A stretch of 5,647 bases of DNA, taken from contig CAJBJW010000392.1 in the NCBI GenBank assembly GCA_903953455.1, forward strand, positions 1 through 5,647. The letters are read 5' to 3'. The notes under the pieces were generated by a model, which ran no database searches, was not told the origin of the DNA, and was given only the letters and a program-made list of their open reading frames with translations. The first letter of the stretch is position 1; every line of letters begins with the position of its first letter. A program made the position numbers and the translations under genes. This document shows, piece after piece, positions 5,530 through 5,647 of this stretch. Origin of the DNA: an uncultured Pseudomonadota bacterium (GTDB taxonomy: Bacteria > Pseudomonadota > Gammaproteobacteria > Methylococcales > Methylomonadaceae).

Positions 5530-5647
5530 ATGAACAATCAACATAAAGATATAACTAAAAATTCAGGCATCCGAGATAACCATTATTTCGGTAAAGTTGG
5601 TGATTTTTTAAACGAGAAAATACAGCCTAATGCGAATTTACGATTTG
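5530..5647 (+). CDS. N-terminal fragment of an ORF running off the right edge, possibly a PLD-like/SNF2-helicase protein
   Basis: An open frame of 39 codons starts at ATG 5530 and continues to the edge; the nearest upstream in-frame stop is TAG at 5509. The translation contains SGIRDNHYFGKVGDFL at 12-27 and then NEKIQPNANLRF to residue 39. From memory, an opening of the form D-N-x-x-x-GKVGDFL-x-x-x-I followed by a hydrophobic strand is found at the start of phospholipase-D-like domains fused to SNF2/DEAD helicases, often met in defence islands. This is pattern recall on few residues. No catalytic HxK or Walker motif is within the window. There is no clear Shine-Dalgarno. CTG 5512 and ATT 5521 are poorer alternative starts. 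The ORF could also be a short chance frame, although its composition looks coding against the AT-rich spacer. Confidence 0.55.
   Translation, partial: MNNQHKDITKNSGIRDNHYFGKVGDFLNEKIQPNANLRF

Noticed and set aside
1..5647. CRISPR arrays, tRNA or rRNA genes, complete insertion sequences
   Set aside because: No regularly spaced repeats, cloverleaf or rRNA sequence, and no transposase coding sequence was found on either strand.

Overview
The window reads as a chromosomal segment from a gammaproteobacterium of moderate to low GC. The evidence is close full-length resemblance of two products to gammaproteobacterial Rep helicase and type IV pilus PilT, together with a MutT start, a small HIT protein and an SseA-like sulfurtransferase. 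The AT-rich codon use would fit lineages such as Legionellales or relatives, but I cannot place the genus from this sequence alone.

Layout. On the minus strand, pilT (3257 to 2214), rep (2212 to 191) and the start of mutT (198, running off the left edge) form a tight cluster. There is 1 base between pilT and rep, and an 8-base overlap between rep and mutT, so they are probably one transcript. Divergent from pilT across only 32 bases lies a small HIT-family gene (3290 to 3706, plus). It converges on and overlaps by 12 bases a minus-strand gene for a secreted or periplasmic FliL-like protein (4180 to 3695). A 358-base intergenic region follows. It holds a good sigma70-type promoter for the FliL-like gene, a palindromic REP/MITE-like repeat (4371 to 4448), and a candidate promoter with an overlapping inverted repeat for the next gene. 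That gene, 4539 to 5396 on plus, encodes a two-domain mercaptopyruvate/thiosulfate sulfurtransferase. A very AT-rich spacer with a weak terminator-like hairpin follows, and then the first 39 codons of an ORF that runs off the right edge.

Function. Most of the window is housekeeping: DNA replication and nucleotide-pool sanitation (rep, mutT), pilus retraction (pilT), nucleotide hydrolysis (HIT) and sulfur transfer. No complete new system is visible. The two items most worth following are the truncated right-edge ORF and the interspersed palindromic element. The N-terminus of the ORF resembles, from memory, PLD-like/SNF2-helicase proteins often found in defence islands.
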